A stretch of DNA of 64,000 nucleotides from Candidatus Gastranaerophilales bacterium (GCA_944326545.1 CALVEH010000002.1:248001-312000), one strand, 5' to 3'. Shown: positions 47,308 through 57,059, counted from the stretch's first letter. The notes: generated by a model not told the origin, from the letters alone. Made by a program: numbers and translations.

Positions 47308-47973
47308 ATGTTTAAGAAGTTTTTTAAAATTCTATTCAGTATCATTCTGTTGTGTTTTGTGTGCGGATTTTCTGACATAAAGCAGAACGACGAGTATTCT
47401 TGCGCCCCTGTATGTGCAGCAAACTGTATAATAAATTACAACAACTTTGACAATAACAACCTTGTAGAATATTTTTCAAAAGAAGCTAAAACTTCAACCA
47501 AAGGCACCAAGGCTAATAATTTATGCAAAGCATTAAACAAGTATTTTATCCGGCATAAAAGGCAAGCTTACATAAAATACTACGGAATAAGACCTGTTGA
47601 TAAAAAATTCCGTTCTGACAAAGAGTTAGATATATTTGATGAAATAACAAACGGAAAATCTGTAATATTAAATATTGGGGTTTATGAACAACACGGCAAG
47701 GTTTTAAATCGTAAATACGGTCATTATGTCAACGCAGTAAATATTGATAAAAACGGAAAAATCCTTATAACAGACCCATATGCAAAAGAGCCTTATTTTA
47801 TTGAAATAAAAGACCTCAAATTAAATTCCAAAATAAAGCACAACAAAGACGACAACGAAAGAGTTTGTCGTAAAAAATACGATTACAAAGAAATCACAAA
47901 TGTTCCGTATCTTGAAAACAATGAAAAAGCTTTGCTAAACGGAATTATCAGCATACATCTGATTTATTTTTAA
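47308..47973 (+). CDS. Exported C39-like cysteine peptidase domain protein, 221 aa
   Basis: Signal peptide or N-terminal anchor (about 1-22), then IKQNDEYSCAPVCAANCII, the Gln and nucleophile Cys32 of the peptidase C39-like fold, and later RKYGHYVNAVNI followed by KILITDPY, the His and Asp positions. Probably acts outside the cytoplasm; hydrolysis is inferred. I start at MFKKFFK directly after the ychF stop because an upstream start would lie in ychF. Its stop is one base from the converging GH77 gene. Confidence 0.8.
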   Translation: MFKKFFKILFSIILLCFVCGFSDIKQNDEYSCAPVCAANCIINYNNFDNNNLVEYFSKEAKTSTKGTKANNLCKALNKYFIRHKRQAYIKYYGIRPVDKKFRSDKELDIFDEITNGKSVILNIGVYEQHGKVLNRKYGHYVNAVNIDKNGKILITDPYAKEPYFIEIKDLKLNSKIKHNKDDNERVCRKKYDYKEITNVPYLENNEKALLNGIISIHLIYF

Positions 47974-47974
47974 T

Positions 47975-50155
47975 CTAAACTTTTTCAGGTTCTTCTGTAT
48001 CAGGAGTTTTTAGCATTTTTTCAAAGTAATCGAGCCTGTCTATCAGGTCTTTTTGTGTGCTTAAATCATCTCCGTCACACACAACCTTAGATATTACAGG
48101 GCGTTTGAGTTCTTCAGGCATGTTGAGAGCAACTTTATTCACGCCTTCATCTCCGGGTTTCCATTCAAGAGCTTTGTAATAATCTTCTTGATAGTTTTTC
48201 TTCATACGCAGTTTCCAGTTATTTGGGTTTTGAGTTCCTGCGTTGTTATAAGTTTTATCAAGCCCAAAGAAATCCATAAATGTTAATTGAATTTTTTGAG
48301 CAAATCTGAACATCTCTTCAAATTTGAGTTTAACTCTCAAGCGTCTGTCCCATTTGAGTTGTTCCATTATTTTAGAACGCTCATCATTCGTTTTTTCAGG
48401 ATACAAGCTGCCTACGATATAAGCTTCTTCATAAATGCCGTTAGGACAGTTCTTTTGTGCATAGAAATTGTCATCACAGACTTGTGCAAACGGGCCATGA
48501 TCGTGGCATCCGAGTATTACCGTATTGTTTTGGTGTCTTGGGTCTGCCAGACGTTTTTGTATTTGCCACTCATAAGCTGAAGTAATCTCAGGGATGTAAT
48601 GACCGTCACGGTTTTTATTGAATACTTCTCTGAATTTTTGTGTGTCACAGCCTAAAGTTTCCCAAGCCATATCCTCAGGGTTTACGCCTTTTTCTTCGAA
48701 CAACGGTAATAAGATTTCATCCAAAATCTTTGCATAATCGCCATCTGGGTCGAGGTCAGGCATGTTTTTTATGTCATCATTTATTTGGTCCGTAATATAA
48801 GGGTCCCAGCCTCTATCATAGCCAAACACGTGGTCTTTATGAATCATGCTTATATTTGCGCCATGTGCGTTTCTGTAAATAACGTGTTCAGGGACTGACG
48901 GGTCTTCTTCTGGATATCTGCCGACTTTGACTTCAACACGGTTTTTGTTGTAAATCCACGGGTCAATAAGCCCGATTGCGTGATCAATCCTTATATTTTC
49001 GTAAGTATCTAAAAGCTTTTCAAACTTTTGTCTTATAAGTTTGCCAGCAGGTCCTAGTCCTGTAATATTTCCTGATTCGTCTTTTACAAAAAGCTTTTTA
49101 GGGTCAACAACAGGTATATCCCAAGTTTGGTTATTGCCCCAAGGAGAACCGTTGCCTATTGCTCGGCCTTCCCCGCCGTATGGTGTTCCTACTCTAAATC
49201 CGGGTAAAAAGGCATCTTTGTGGGCATAGTAATCCATCATGTGGAAGCCAATGATAGCATCTGTGCTGTACTGGAGCTTGCCATGCTGCGATTTGAATTC
49301 GTGTTCCTGTTTATCAACAATGAACTGTTTGAATTTATAAATATCCAAGTCTTTTTTATACTTTTTATTAAAAAGTCTATAGTACTCTAAAGCTTCGTCA
49401 TGGAATGGAGACTCTTTGTCTTCTTTGTAATCAAAAAGGTTTCTGCACATGTCAGGCCATTCAAAGAAATTGTCATCCATTCTTAATAAATTGCGCATCT
49501 GTACAAAAACAGCGTCTTTTTCTAGCCAATCGTTTTGATCTTTTTTAAATTGTTGAAATTCCTTGTTAAGTTTTAGCGCAGACGTGTCACCTGATTTTAC
49601 TTTCTTAGCAAGATTTACGTACGCCTTGTCATATAACTTATCAACAACATAAAAAGCTTTGTTAAAGTTGGTTTGATCAGAATTTGCCTCATATGTTGCA
49701 TCTTTATCAACATTTCTTATAACATCGGCAATATCGTCTTGAGTGTCGTTTACAGTGAGGATATTAGCGTATTCATCCGTTGCCAATTTTTCCATATCCG
49801 TATAAAGATAATTTTTAGAGTTGATAGAAGACTGGTATGGTGAAAGCTTTGTTAACCCCGGAGGCCCTAACTGTATTGAGTCAAAACCATGGAATTTTAA
49901 AAACTTATTAAGCTCCAAAGCTTTTGAATTTATGTGAGAACCTATAAACAAATCTTTATCCTTAACAGGGAAAGATGATTGATGCAAAATCAGTGCCAAG
50001 TTTTTTATACCCAAAAAATCTTTTGCATCTGCAATGGCTTTAGGGTATTCTTCCACCTCTGATTTACCGTTCCAAGGTACTTTTACATCCTCTCTTGGGG
50101 CACGTTTGAATGAAGGTGCAGTGTAATAAGTGTTGGTTAAATTTAAAATTCGCAT
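47975..50155 (-). CDS. malQ: GH77 amylomaltase-like (4-alpha-glucanotransferase) with N-terminal APSFKR tag
   Basis: Transfers maltosyl or longer alpha-1,4-glucans in glycogen or maltodextrin metabolism. 726 residues. GH77 elements: LGPPG and SPYQ at the acceptor side, the nucleophile in RIDHAIGL, the acid/base Glu in DMAWETLG, and the third carboxylate in CHDHGPF. The first 23 residues are an extension, MRILNLTNTYYTAPSFKR, which carries the tag motif found on unrelated proteins in this window. A classical signal peptide is lacking. The ribosome site is weak. No glycogen operon surrounds it. Confidence 0.88.
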   Translation of the reverse strand: MRILNLTNTYYTAPSFKRAPREDVKVPWNGKSEVEEYPKAIADAKDFLGIKNLALILHQSSFPVKDKDLFIGSHINSKALELNKFLKFHGFDSIQLGPPGLTKLSPYQSSINSKNYLYTDMEKLATDEYANILTVNDTQDDIADVIRNVDKDATYEANSDQTNFNKAFYVVDKLYDKAYVNLAKKVKSGDTSALKLNKEFQQFKKDQNDWLEKDAVFVQMRNLLRMDDNFFEWPDMCRNLFDYKEDKESPFHDEALEYYRLFNKKYKKDLDIYKFKQFIVDKQEHEFKSQHGKLQYSTDAIIGFHMMDYYAHKDAFLPGFRVGTPYGGEGRAIGNGSPWGNNQTWDIPVVDPKKLFVKDESGNITGLGPAGKLIRQKFEKLLDTYENIRIDHAIGLIDPWIYNKNRVEVKVGRYPEEDPSVPEHVIYRNAHGANISMIHKDHVFGYDRGWDPYITDQINDDIKNMPDLDPDGDYAKILDEILLPLFEEKGVNPEDMAWETLGCDTQKFREVFNKNRDGHYIPEITSAYEWQIQKRLADPRHQNNTVILGCHDHGPFAQVCDDNFYAQKNCPNGIYEEAYIVGSLYPEKTNDERSKIMEQLKWDRRLRVKLKFEEMFRFAQKIQLTFMDFFGLDKTYNNAGTQNPNNWKLRMKKNYQEDYYKALEWKPGDEGVNKVALNMPEELKRPVISKVVCDGDDLSTQKDLIDRLDYFEKMLKTPDTEEPEKV

Positions 50156-50375
50156 ATCATATTCTCACCCAGACTACTATTAATTAAACCCCCAAAATGC
50201 TTTTTTGAACAGTATATAACAGAAATGTTACAAATAATATGATAAATTTTAAAAATAAGTACTGGAAATTTAAAATTGTTTTGGTAGAATAATCTTACAG
50301 GCTTGAATCTATATCATGCCAGCTTATGAGAGGGACTCTCTCATAACAATAGATTGAAAACAGAATACATTGAAT

Positions 50376-50462
50376 GCCGTTGTGATGAAATTGGTAGACG
50401 TGCTAGACTCAAAATCTTGTGTGGGCAACCACGTGCCGGTTCGACTCCGGCCAACGGCACCA
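50376..50462 (+). tRNA. tRNA-Leu (anticodon CAA)
   Basis: 87 bases with long variable arm, acceptor GCCGTTG/CAACGGC, anticodon loop CTCAAAA, T arm GCCGG-TTCGACT-CCGGC, discriminator A and encoded CCA. One anticodon-stem pair is T-T by my folding. A hairpin TTATGAGAG-loop-CTCTCATAA lies 30 bases upstream. Confidence 0.93.
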
Positions 50463-50670
50463 TTTATAAAAACTCTTCGAAAGAAGAGTTTTTTTATTTG
50501 CAAAATTTACGGAGTCGAACCTCCGGTTCTACCTCTCGTCAAAACTGACATTTAGTCAGTTTTTTCTCGGCAGAGTGGCCAACGGCACCATTTATAAAAA
50601 CTCTTCGAAAGAAGAGTTTTTTTATTTGTAAAATTTACGGAGTCGAACCTCCTGTTCTACCTCTCGTCAA
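50453..50670. repeat. tRNA-Leu 3'-end repeat unit, two copies, with hairpin repeat
   Basis: Unit: tail CCAACGGCACCATTTATAAA, terminator AACTCTTC-gaaa-GAAGAGTTTTTTT, inverted T-arm ACGGAGTCGAACCTCC, TTCTACCTCTCGTCAAAA. The first copy continues into the hairpin repeat (50533-50575, stem AAAACTGAC/GTCAGTTTT), which joins the second tail copy at 50577. The second unit is cut at the hairpin (about 50670). The gap to the next gene (50671-50768) shows nothing else. Confidence 0.9.
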
Positions 50671-50768
50671 AAGCAACAAATGTCGGTTAAAGAAAATTGG
50701 ATTTATCTAAACTACATAAATCCTGTTAGATTACTAAATTCTAAAGTACAGACAAAGATCATTATAAA

Positions 50769-52829
50769 TTAATTATTAGACATTTCTTTGAATTTATTGC
50801 CTATATATGCAATTGTTCTTGGAAAATACTGTTGGAAAAAGAATGTTCTTGACCCAAAATCTTTAAATTCTTGTGTTGTATTGATTACCAAATTTGCTTC
50901 TGCCATTGTTTCAGCCAACCCTCTTGAACCATCTCTTAAAAAATATGCCGGTTGATTTACAACAAGTTCCGGTAAATTTGTTGTGAGTTGCAACTTTTCT
51001 TCTTGATAGATTCTTTTCAATTCTTTATCATCAAATAATCTTAGGTAATTGCTTTTTTCGTGTCCTAATTCATGCTCAAATGCTGCTAAATTATTATCAT
51101 CGTTATCCATTTCAATTATTTTCCCGACACTATGAGAAGTATTGATGGTTGAATTTATTGCATAAACCTGTGCTTTATAAGCATTAAACCATTCGTCACC
51201 TGATAGATATTTTAATTGTTTAACTATTTTTTTATCAACAGTATATTTTTCAATCAAACCTCTTTCTAATAATAAATCGCCGATAAATAAGGTTCTTTTT
51301 AAAAGTTGTGGTCTGAGCTTTTTATCTTGTAAATCTAAAGATATACTGATACCAATGCTTTGATAATTGTCTTGTGAATACTTTTTGATTTTATATTCAA
51401 TTTCTTCATTAGTGTTAAGGTTTTTGATAGCAATTTTTTCAGAATCAAATTTAATATCATACTCTATGCCATTAGTTGTCGATAAAAAATGATTATCTCC
51501 TAATACTTTAAATTTCTTTTCATTTTCAAATAAAACTTTTTTATCTTTATCTGTTATTTTTTGATAAAAATAATAGTTTCCTTTTTTATCGCAGGCATAA
51601 ACATAATCAGTAGTTGTTCCGTCTAACGAGGTAAAATGTTTTTCTATATGTTTTCCGCCTTTTTTATCAAACTCAGCTAAAGCCAGTTTATATTTATTTT
51701 TTGATGATATTTCTTCAAACTCAAATTCTCCTTTGATTTTGCTTTGATAAAAACTTTTTTTAACTGATTCGTTATTTGAATTAACTTCTTCAAAATCGGC
51801 TGAACATAAATTTTCCCTGTCAAAAACAGCGTCTTTGGCTATTTTTATTTTTTTAGGTGTAATTTTATAAGATGTATTATTTGTTAAATTATGAATTGTA
51901 TTATCTTTTTCAAAGCTCAACAAATTCCCGTTTTTATCAAATAAGAAATTTATTTTGTTACGTGTAGTAAAATAAACTAAATCTGTATTTATTTTGTAAT
52001 CGGTTTGAGATAAATGATCCAAATTTAAGTTATATTTTTCTTGTATATCATTAACTTGCTCAAGCATTTTATTTAATACTTTTTCATCAAATTTATTCAA
52101 TAATTCGTCTTTATAAGCAGGAGTGAGTCCGTATTTTTGCGTAAAATCTTTCAAATAATCGGTGTCTTTTTTATTTTTTGAATATTCAATAATCTCTTTG
52201 ACAAAACTGTTATTACCAAATTCAGGATTTTTAATAGCTTCATCTATCAAATTAATTTTTGTTTCTAGCTCAGTTTCATTTTCTATATGTTCAACAACAT
52301 CTCTATTCAACAAGTCACAAACCGTTTTGGGAACTTTATTTTTATTTATGTATAAATAATCAAAAAATTTGGCAGAATAGATATTATCAATACTACGGAT
52401 TGTTTTATATAACTCCCAAAAATCGTCATTTGATTCAATTACTTTATTCAAAACTTGGATATTATATTTATTAATTTTAAAAGAAGTGTCTATTATAGAA
52501 TTATTATAGTAATTGAGCTTTTCTCTTTTTTTTAGAATGACTTTTTGCATATCCTCAAATTCTTCATCGCTCAATTCTTTTATTGGAATTTCAAATACTT
52601 TATTCAATTCATCTTTTCTTTTTTGACCTGCTACGCCTGCAACTGTCGCACCCAAACCCAAAGTAGCAAGAGTCCCTGCAACTTCCGCGGTCGGAATAAA
52701 GTTTTCTTTGTAATCTTTTGTTGAAAGATTGGCACCGGCAATAGAACCGGCGGCTATTAAAGTGGCTATTCCTGTATTTCTTAAAAATTTATATGGATTA
52801 AGTTTTGACGGGGAAATTATTGTATTCAT
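50769..52829 (-). CDS. Zincin-like metallopeptidase candidate, 686 aa
   Basis: Near the C-terminus HELGH (586-590) is followed about 50 residues later by GLAETMAEA (Glu640 or 644), the HExxH-x-E arrangement of gluzincins such as the anthrax lethal factor-like group. Two Gly/Ala-rich hydrophobic segments lie near the N-terminus (about 16-34 and 47-66) and may anchor it. Residues about 280-520 are a Lys/Asn-rich beta region resembling repeated KxGNxxxF-type strands. Family unnamed. A GGCAATT box lies 32-37 bases upstream of the start. Confidence 0.75.
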   Translation of the reverse strand: MNTIISPSKLNPYKFLRNTGIATLIAAGSIAGANLSTKDYKENFIPTAEVAGTLATLGLGATVAGVAGQKRKDELNKVFEIPIKELSDEEFEDMQKVILKKREKLNYYNNSIIDTSFKINKYNIQVLNKVIESNDDFWELYKTIRSIDNIYSAKFFDYLYINKNKVPKTVCDLLNRDVVEHIENETELETKINLIDEAIKNPEFGNNSFVKEIIEYSKNKKDTDYLKDFTQKYGLTPAYKDELLNKFDEKVLNKMLEQVNDIQEKYNLNLDHLSQTDYKINTDLVYFTTRNKINFLFDKNGNLLSFEKDNTIHNLTNNTSYKITPKKIKIAKDAVFDRENLCSADFEEVNSNNESVKKSFYQSKIKGEFEFEEISSKNKYKLALAEFDKKGGKHIEKHFTSLDGTTTDYVYACDKKGNYYFYQKITDKDKKVLFENEKKFKVLGDNHFLSTTNGIEYDIKFDSEKIAIKNLNTNEEIEYKIKKYSQDNYQSIGISISLDLQDKKLRPQLLKRTLFIGDLLLERGLIEKYTVDKKIVKQLKYLSGDEWFNAYKAQVYAINSTINTSHSVGKIIEMDNDDNNLAAFEHELGHEKSNYLRLFDDKELKRIYQEEKLQLTTNLPELVVNQPAYFLRDGSRGLAETMAEANLVINTTQEFKDFGSRTFFFQQYFPRTIAYIGNKFKEMSNN

Positions 52830-53047
52830 ACAAAAACATAAATAACACTGACAAAAAATAATTGCCTATTAAGAATTAAAAAAAAGAAATATAATCCCAA
52901 ACAAAACGAAAAATCAGGGAAAATTTGCTTTAACAAAACTTAATATTTAGTTAGTAAAGTAGATTTACTAAGCTGCTCTGTGACAAATATGGTAAAATCA
53001 CTATTAAATAATAGTTTTTAAAGACAGAAAAGATTGGAAGTTTTACG

Positions 53048-53644
53048 ATGGAAAACGTAAACGTAGTTATAAAAGAGCAAAGAAAAAAATCATTATTGTT
53101 CATTTTGCCATTTTGTCTTTTTTTATTCTTAATTGGCGGGTTGTTTTTAGGTATTCACAAGGATTATTCAAGTATAACATTTTTGGATTTTAGCGGGCAT
53201 GTGACTTTTTTGCTTGCACTTGTTGTTTTAGGTATTGGTGTGATAATTAGCTTTTTTAGTATCTTATTTTTGATTTTTAAAACAATTTGTCCATCAACAA
53301 TTACACTAAACAAATGTGGTATAAAATCAAGCGGGTTAAAACTTCTTAATTGGGAAGAGATAGAAGAAATCGAATATCTTAAAATCCCCCAAATATACAA
53401 AAACACATTCTATACAACGACTATACTATTAAGTCTTTTGGTAGCTGTAAATCCTATAACTTATCTAGGTTACATACTAAGAGCCATTTTTACGCTTAAA
53501 GAATTTGAATCAAAAGCTATTGTTGTAAAGATGAAAAATAAAAAGACACATATACTAATGTTTGATGAAGCTCTAGGCAAAGAAGAAGAGCCTTGTGCAC
53601 TACCAACAATAAAAAGTTATATGGAAGAAATTAGAATAAGATAA
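53048..53644 (+). CDS. STM3941-like membrane protein, 198 aa
   Basis: Two transmembrane helices (about 16-36 and 52-78) followed by a PH-like beta segment TLNKCGIKSSGLKLLNWEEIEEIE, the hallmark of the STM3941 type, and a third hydrophobic segment (about 123-148). Function unknown. GGAAG precedes the start. It is a single gene. Confidence 0.82.
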   Translation: MENVNVVIKEQRKKSLLFILPFCLFLFLIGGLFLGIHKDYSSITFLDFSGHVTFLLALVVLGIGVIISFFSILFLIFKTICPSTITLNKCGIKSSGLKLLNWEEIEEIEYLKIPQIYKNTFYTTTILLSLLVAVNPITYLGYILRAIFTLKEFESKAIVVKMKNKKTHILMFDEALGKEEEPCALPTIKSYMEEIRIR

Positions 53645-53827
53645 AAAATATTTTAATATTGCTGCCTGTTAATTAACTAATCTGTCCAAAGTTATACTAC
53701 AAATTTGTTTATATCCTATAAAAGATTAGTTTTGATATTTATACCAAAGTACATATTCGAATAATTGAATGTTATTAATAAAAAATGTAATATAAAAATG
53801 CTTGTAATAAATAGGTACGTGAATAAA

Positions 53828-54139
53828 ATGACTGACAATATTATTTCTTTAAATGACATAGAATATTTGGATATAATTAATAAAAAGATTATTTTTGATA
53901 ACGAGCAAAGTTCTTTAACATTAATTTCTTTTAAAGCGGGTATTGAAAGAAGTTTGCACGTTGATGAAAAAGATGAAGTTGCACAAATTATTGAAGGTTT
54001 AGCAGACATAACAATAGGCAAAGAGGTATTCAGGCTAAAAGCGGGTGAAATGGTTGTCATGCCGGCGAAAACCCCACATGGATTAAAAGCAATCGAAAAC
54101 ACAAAAATGCTGCTATTGCGTCCAAAACACACACATTAA
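53828..54139 (+). CDS. Small cupin-fold protein, 103 aa
   Basis: Single cupin barrel: RSLHVDEKDEVAQIIEGLADI covers the first cupin motif (His plus Glu spacing), and GEMVVMPAKTPHGLKA the second with its metal-type His. Function (sensor, isomerase or dioxygenase-like) cannot be told. I start at MTDNIISL; an open frame extends 21 codons upstream but lacks homology-like content. Weak ribosome site. Confidence 0.82.
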   Translation: MTDNIISLNDIEYLDIINKKIIFDNEQSSLTLISFKAGIERSLHVDEKDEVAQIIEGLADITIGKEVFRLKAGEMVVMPAKTPHGLKAIENTKMLLLRPKHTH

Positions 54140-54209
54140 AAAATCTGTAATGTCAAAAATTTTCAAAGCGCTAAAATAACAAGCACTTTATCTTATGTAT
54201 AAACTAAAC

Positions 54210-54830
54210 TTATTTAACCGCCAAAGTTTTATCTACATAGTTTTTTTGTTTGAGTGACTTATCATCTGCGTTTGGATTTTTCTTAAAAATCAAATCCATT
54301 ACGGGGTGTAGTATAATTTGTGACAATATCGGTGCGCACAAAGCAAGTATAAACACTGTTGCAACGATAGAACTAAACTCTTTTACACCTTTGCCAAAGT
54401 GATAATCCTTGTTTGTATGCAAAAGATGAGTAAATTGTTCTTCAAGCTTTTTCTTTGAAGCTTTATCTTTTGCATTTTTAATTTTTGCTTGAAAATTATC
54501 ATACAAATCTAATTTTCTTTTATCTTCAGGGTCATTAGCCGCAAATTTTTTGCTTATATGTTTATATGCAATGTTTTTAAATTTATTAATTAGTCCAAGA
54601 TACAACCCCAAACAAAAAGACTGGTATAACAATTCTTTTGTTGCTGCATATTTTTTAGACTGTTTATTTGCGTGCTTGTCGTAATAAATAAAAGCAGGAC
54701 GACCTGACGCTTTTAGCGTTGTTTCAACAGCAATTGCACAAACAGTATTCTTTGAAAACTCAGCAACTTTATGATTTGCAACAACTTTTCTAATATTTAT
54801 TAATGTTTTTTGAACAGGTGTGACATTCAT
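54210..54830 (-). CDS. Unknown membrane protein, paralogue of the next gene, 206 aa
   Basis: Helical protein with a hydrophobic N-terminal part, a Lys-rich linker (about 95-140) and a C-terminal hydrophobic segment ending in IILHPVMDLIFKK. It shares with the 54834 gene the order CAIA..., RP, DK, KYAA-x-ELL and a C-terminal P-V-M before a basic end. It starts three bases after that gene, with GGAATGAG inside the previous coding end, so the two are translationally linked. Confidence 0.78.
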   Translation of the reverse strand: MNVTPVQKTLINIRKVVANHKVAEFSKNTVCAIAVETTLKASGRPAFIYYDKHANKQSKKYAATKELLYQSFCLGLYLGLINKFKNIAYKHISKKFAANDPEDKRKLDLYDNFQAKIKNAKDKASKKKLEEQFTHLLHTNKDYHFGKGVKEFSSIVATVFILALCAPILSQIILHPVMDLIFKKNPNADDKSLKQKNYVDKTLAVK

Positions 54831-54833
54831 ATT

Positions 54834-55346
54834 CTACACTCTCATTCCAGCACGATAATACGGCGAATTAGATTTAACTCGATATACGTTGTAATAGTTG
54901 TTTGCATTTATTTTTCCAAATGCAGGTTTATTACCGACAGGAGCCACAGGCCCTTGTGCATTTGGATCATAGTTTGGCATAAGTTTTTTCATAACAGGGG
55001 GCATACCTATGTTACAGAACTTCGGTACAAAATACCCTGCTGCAGCACAAATACCAAGAAAGGATAAAAAAGACTTTGCATTCTTGTATTTTTGAGAGCC
55101 TTTACCGGCAATCAAGCCTGCACAGCTTTCACCAAGAAGCCCCAATGCCATTGTGGTCGGTACACCAATAAACTCTGTCATTAACTCTCTTAATGCAGCA
55201 TATTTTCTTGCATCAGGTGATTCTTTTTTATCTGTAATACTTAAAATAGGTCTGACAGTGCCTTTTCCACAGGCTATTGCCAGTACTGTGTATATGGGTT
55301 TGTTATTTTCACCCAGCTTTTCACAAACACTGTGGATAAATTTCAT
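54834..55346 (-). CDS. Unknown membrane protein, paralogue of the previous gene, 170 aa
   Basis: Hydrophobic segments at about 15-30, 66-84 and 90-110. Shared blocks with the neighbour: VLAIACGKGTVRP, ARKYAALRELM and MPPVMKKLM. After the shared part it has a C-terminal tail with NKPAFGKINANNYYNVYRVK. No family name known to me. A weak ribosome site precedes the start. Confidence 0.78.
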   Translation of the reverse strand: MKFIHSVCEKLGENNKPIYTVLAIACGKGTVRPILSITDKKESPDARKYAALRELMTEFIGVPTTMALGLLGESCAGLIAGKGSQKYKNAKSFLSFLGICAAAGYFVPKFCNIGMPPVMKKLMPNYDPNAQGPVAPVGNKPAFGKINANNYYNVYRVKSNSPYYRAGMRV

Positions 55347-55441
55347 TTTTTACACGCTATCTTTTGTTATTAATGTAAAGTTTCAACTACAAAATAATTT
55401 TAAACCCGGAAAAAATGAAATTCAATATGTAAAATAAATTT

Positions 55442-56221
55442 TTATTCGATAGAATTTATGGATTTAAGATAATAAACAGCTCTGCTTACATTGTCATAAT
55501 CTTTTTCGCTCAATATCGGACATCTGAATTCATCATAAGGAATTTCGTAGCATTTTTTACCAATAGCGGGTAAAAGATTTTCCATTAATTCTTCATAAGC
55601 TTGATAAGAATTGCCAAATTTTGGCGCTTTGTCTACAAAATCTGCACCGCCTATATTTCCATCCAGGTAGTACAAAGTTCTGTTCAAGACAGTTTCCATT
55701 TTTGCATATCTGTCTTCCGGCAAACTTTTTGAAATACCTACTAGTCTTTCGTCTCCTTTTGTAGAACAAAACATATTCTTTATCTTAGCTTTTACATTTG
55801 CAAAGGCAGAGTCTGCTGCAACTTGTCTTTCTTTTGGTTCCATCAAATCCACAGTAACAAAGGTTTGTTTGCCAAAATGATTATGGTCATCATTAAAGAA
55901 AATTTTGTTATAAGTAGTATCATATTTTTTTGAATGAAAGAAATCATCAATATCCCCGCCTATTGCAAGAAATTTTCCGTTGCCGAGATTGGATGATTCG
56001 AGTTTTTTGCCTATAATTTCCTCAACTTTTTGTTGGAATTTTACCGTATCTCGCCCGTATACATTTTCTTTATACCCAATAGATTGGAGAGTATCACTTG
56101 CCGCTTTTAGAAGTTCTCCGTCTTGCTTTTTGGTTGTTTTATATGTTTGAGTTGAAAAACTTCCATTTTCTCTGGATTTTACAGTAATAAGGCCTTTAAA
56201 AGACAGAGGGGAAATAGACAT
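55442..56221 (-). CDS. Unknown 259-aa protein with N-terminal LSFKG tag
   Basis: It opens MSISPLSFKGLITVKS. The rest is soluble, mixed alpha/beta, with an aromatic-rich FFNDDHNHFGKQTFVTVD centre and no recognised family. AAGGAG eight bases before the ATG fixes the start; an 11-codon extension upstream overlaps that site and is rejected. It follows another tagged gene (56317) on the same strand, with a perfect palindrome between. Confidence 0.8.
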   Translation of the reverse strand: MSISPLSFKGLITVKSRENGSFSTQTYKTTKKQDGELLKAASDTLQSIGYKENVYGRDTVKFQQKVEEIIGKKLESSNLGNGKFLAIGGDIDDFFHSKKYDTTYNKIFFNDDHNHFGKQTFVTVDLMEPKERQVAADSAFANVKAKIKNMFCSTKGDERLVGISKSLPEDRYAKMETVLNRTLYYLDGNIGGADFVDKAPKFGNSYQAYEELMENLLPAIGKKCYEIPYDEFRCPILSEKDYDNVSRAVYYLKSINSIE

Positions 56222-56262
56222 GTGATTCTCCTTATGTTGTTGTGTTGCTTGCACAAAAACAC

Positions 56263-56284
56263 GCTAACAAAATATTTTGTTAGC
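56263..56284. promoter_or_regulatory. 22-bp perfect palindrome between two tagged genes
   Basis: Two 11-base arms, GCTAACAAAAT and ATTTTGTTAGC, with no spacer. On the minus strand it is followed by GTGTTTTTG, so it may be a weak terminator of the 56317 gene; it lies 42 bp before the 55442 gene and could equally be an operator. Confidence 0.7.
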
Positions 56285-56316
56285 TAAATAATTCTATATT
56301 ACAAAATCTTTAAAAT

Positions 56317-56790
56317 TTAATAATTAGAACTCGGTGGAACTTTAGTCTTTTCGTATTTTTTTATTAATCTTGGCAGCCACTCAGTAAGGAGTTCATTGTA
56401 CTTTTTAATATATTTTTCATCAGAAATTTTACAAGGATAATTTCCTGTTGAATAAAAAGCAAAATCCTTATCATTTTTTACGTGCATAATTTCAAACTCG
56501 TTAAGCTCTTCGCCTTTTTTAGTTAGCCTCACCTTATGCCAAGATGAGTTGTTATATAAAAATTCAAATTCTTTGTTTCCGTTTTTAACACGGATGACAA
56601 CAGGTTCCGGATTCAAACGGTCGTAAGACTTATGAGCAATGCTTGCACATTTTTCCACATATCCTTGATTTTCTTTTGTAAGAATTTCTTTTACTTTAAT
56701 AAATTTATCTAAAACTTTGCCTATTCTATCAATCAAACTTCCTGAAAATGAAGGCGCGTAATAATTACTTTTGTATGAGTCTATTTTCAT
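56317..56790 (-). CDS. Unknown 157-aa protein with N-terminal APSFSG tag
   Basis: It begins MKIDSYKSNYYAPSFSGS. The Tyr-rich run before the motif resembles that of the GH77 enzyme (TNTYYTAPSFKR). The rest is soluble and Lys/Tyr-rich with an early amphipathic helix and a beta part (VVIRVKNGNKEFEFLYNN). No family recognised. The ribosome site is weak. Confidence 0.77.
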   Translation of the reverse strand: MKIDSYKSNYYAPSFSGSLIDRIGKVLDKFIKVKEILTKENQGYVEKCASIAHKSYDRLNPEPVVIRVKNGNKEFEFLYNNSSWHKVRLTKKGEELNEFEIMHVKNDKDFAFYSTGNYPCKISDEKYIKKYNELLTEWLPRLIKKYEKTKVPPSSNY

Positions 56791-56873
56791 TTATTGTTCC
56801 CTGTTTCTAAAAATAGCTAGTGCAATATAAATTATTCACACAAAAGTATCAAAAACACAAAACATTCTTGTTA

Positions 56874-57059
56874 TTATGCTAACTTATCCAATTTTTTACC
56901 AACTAACTCCCCGATTGTATTGAACTTTTTAGGTTCTGGTGTAAAAACAGATTTTAAATACTGGTTGATTTTTTCCTGCTGAATATCATCAGCAATATCA
57001 TCAAATCTGGTTTTAATATCTTTAGGTACTTTGTTAGGGAAATTTTTACCAATACACAT
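56874..57059 (-). CDS. Small 61-aa protein
   Basis: MCIGKNFPNKVPKD..., highly charged and apparently helical, ending in GKKLDKLA. No family recognised. AAAGGAA precedes the ATG at about eight bases and a GGCAATT box is about 45 bases upstream, which supports a real gene despite the size. Confidence 0.6.
   Translation of the reverse strand: MCIGKNFPNKVPKDIKTRFDDIADDIQQEKINQYLKSVFTPEPKKFNTIGELVGKKLDKLA

Noticed and set aside
50354-50555. Reading frames over tRNA-Leu
   Set aside because: They overlap the tRNA and its terminator and show no protein-like content.
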